Below, in pieces: positions 15,519 through 16,200 of a stretch of 16,200 bases of DNA (the stretch's first letter is position 1; every line of letters starts with the position of its first letter). The stretch lies in assembly GCA_051881395.1 (NCBI GenBank), contig JBJEPU010000054.1, positions 1 to 16,200 of the forward strand. Direction: 5' to 3'. The stretch comes from Fimenecus sp051881395 (GTDB taxonomy: Bacteria; Bacillota; Clostridia; Oscillospirales; Acutalibacteraceae). Made by a program: the position numbers and the translations under genes. Under the pieces are notes generated by a model that had not been told where the DNA came from, did no database searches, and worked only from the letters and a program-made list of their open reading frames with translations.

Positions 15519-15568
15519 ATGGACTTGTCCATTTTTCCGAAAGGCAGGCGTTTCGCCTGCCTTTTTTT
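15519..15568 (+). terminator. Strong terminator after ilvE, with a smaller hairpin ahead
   Basis: GGCAGGCG (15543-15550), loop TTT, CGCCTGCC (15554-15561) and seven T's (15562-15568) form a textbook intrinsic terminator. An additional inverted repeat, ATGGAC-TT-GTCCAT (15519-15532), followed by four more T's, lies just upstream and could form a weaker stem. Together they isolate the ilvE unit from the serine hydrolase. Confidence 0.9.
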
Positions 15569-15578
15569 GTGCAAATCG

Positions 15579-15607
15579 TTGCTTTTTTTGAAAATTTATG
15601 CTATACT
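15579..15607 (+). promoter_or_regulatory. Promoter of the serine hydrolase gene
   Basis: TTGCTT (15579-15584), 17 nt, then TATACT (15602-15607) preceded by TGC, an extended -10. Transcription would start near 15614, giving a leader of about 34 nt. Confidence 0.58.
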
Positions 15608-15647
15608 GCTTCGGTAAAAACAAATTGCTTGAAAGGGTGTGTTTCTT

Positions 15648-16200
15648 TTGCCGACAAAAAAGACAGATTTACCGCGCGCCGCTTCGCCGGAAGCGGTTGG
15701 TGTTTACGCAGATGTTGTGGAGCAGTTCATTGAGTACATTCAGCGGGAAGAATTGGAATTCCACAGCTTGATGGTTCTGCGGCACGGCAAGGTTGCCGTG
15801 GAGTGGTACAATGAGCCGTTTGACGCGCACACAAAGCACACCATGTATTCCGTCAGCAAAAGCTTTACCGCCACGGCAATCGGCTTTGCCGTTTCGGAGG
15901 GGCTATTGTCGCTGGACGACAAGGTGGTGGACTTTTTCCCGGATTATCCGCCGAAAACGCCGCACCCCTATTTTGACAAAATGACCGTGCGCACACTGAT
16001 TACCATGACCTCCGGCAAGCAGACCGATATGCTCGAAGACAAAGGCAAAATCGATTGGATTGCCGACTTTATCAACTCCCCGTGGGTGTTTGAGCCGGGC
16101 ACGGAATTTTTGTATGTCAATGAAAACATCTATATGCTGTGCGCCATTTTGCACCGCGTCACGAACATGAGCGTGATTGAGTACTTAACACCGCGTTTGT
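15648..16200 (+). CDS. Beta-lactamase-fold serine hydrolase (class C / penicillin-binding-like), 3' end outside window
   Basis: The first 184 residues of a SxxK serine hydrolase. SVSK (Ser68-Lys71) in MYSVSKSFTATAIG is the nucleophile motif. EGLLSLDDKVVDFFPDYP and MTVRTLITMTSGKQ are family-typical, and YVN (156-158) in FLYVNENIYMLCAI is the second (YxN) motif. The third (H/KxG) motif lies beyond the window. Members include esterases, D-aminopeptidases and beta-lactamase-like proteins; the substrate cannot be told. No signal peptide is seen (start PTKKTDLPRA), so it should be cytoplasmic. Start: TTG at 15648 with AAAGGG (15632-15637), 10 nt upstream; an in-frame GTG at 15639 lies too close to that site. 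It has its own promoter. Confidence 0.9.
   Translation, partial: MPTKKTDLPRAASPEAVGVYADVVEQFIEYIQREELEFHSLMVLRHGKVAVEWYNEPFDAHTKHTMYSVSKSFTATAIGFAVSEGLLSLDDKVVDFFPDYPPKTPHPYFDKMTVRTLITMTSGKQTDMLEDKGKIDWIADFINSPWVFEPGTEFLYVNENIYMLCAILHRVTNMSVIEYLTPRL

Overview
The window looks like a chromosomal segment of a low-GC-lineage Firmicute, probably a gut-type clostridium (Oscillospirales/Ruminococcaceae-like), with roughly 50% GC. I infer this from two blocks that are syntenic with Bacillus/Clostridium chromosomes. One is recJ-relA-dtd-MBL-hemZ. The other is yabM-mazG(yabN)-hup-rqcP(yabO). Strong AGGAGG-type ribosome sites and sigma-A-like promoters agree with this. The genus assignment is a guess.

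Layout. Positions 1-547 hold the 3' part of a 23S rRNA methyltransferase gene (rlmA, + strand), closed by a hairpin terminator. Positions 584-1107 hold two small divergent DNA-binding proteins, an Arc-like ribbon-helix-helix protein (-) and an XRE-type helix-turn-helix protein (+). They share a 92-nt AT-rich gap containing a large inverted repeat that overlaps both predicted -10 boxes. This is the most accessory-looking part of the window. Positions 1212-12279 are one continuous minus-strand gene train, read from high to low coordinates: recJ, relA, dtd, an MBL hydrolase, hemZ, a uridine-kinase-family gene, yabM-like flippase, mazG, hup, rqcP. A good promoter lies ahead of recJ. A second one (TTGACA-17-TATTCT) overlaps the stop codon of the kinase gene, so the yab block probably has its own transcription start. 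A terminator lies between hup and rqcP.

On the other side of the 228-nt divergent gap (12280-12507), a full-length membrane-anchored nucleotide-sugar 4,6-dehydratase (636 aa) and a branched-chain aminotransferase (ilvE) form a short plus-strand unit that ends in a strong terminator at 15543-15568. A SxxK serine hydrolase (class C beta-lactamase fold) then starts from its own extended -10 promoter and runs off the window.

How the genes fit together. Most of the minus-strand train concerns translation quality and stress: RelA makes and degrades (p)ppGpp, Dtd clears D-aminoacyl-tRNA, RqcP serves ribosome quality control, MazG cleans NTP pools, HU and RecJ serve DNA, and HemZ is annotated for haem synthesis. 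I found no CRISPR array, transposase, prophage module, tRNA or rRNA. The window is mostly a housekeeping region. The less ordinary signals are the RHH/XRE operator, the promoter and hairpin ahead of yabM, a short leucine-containing leader ORF ahead of the dehydratase-ilvE unit, and the absence of yabP/yabQ/divIC after rqcP.
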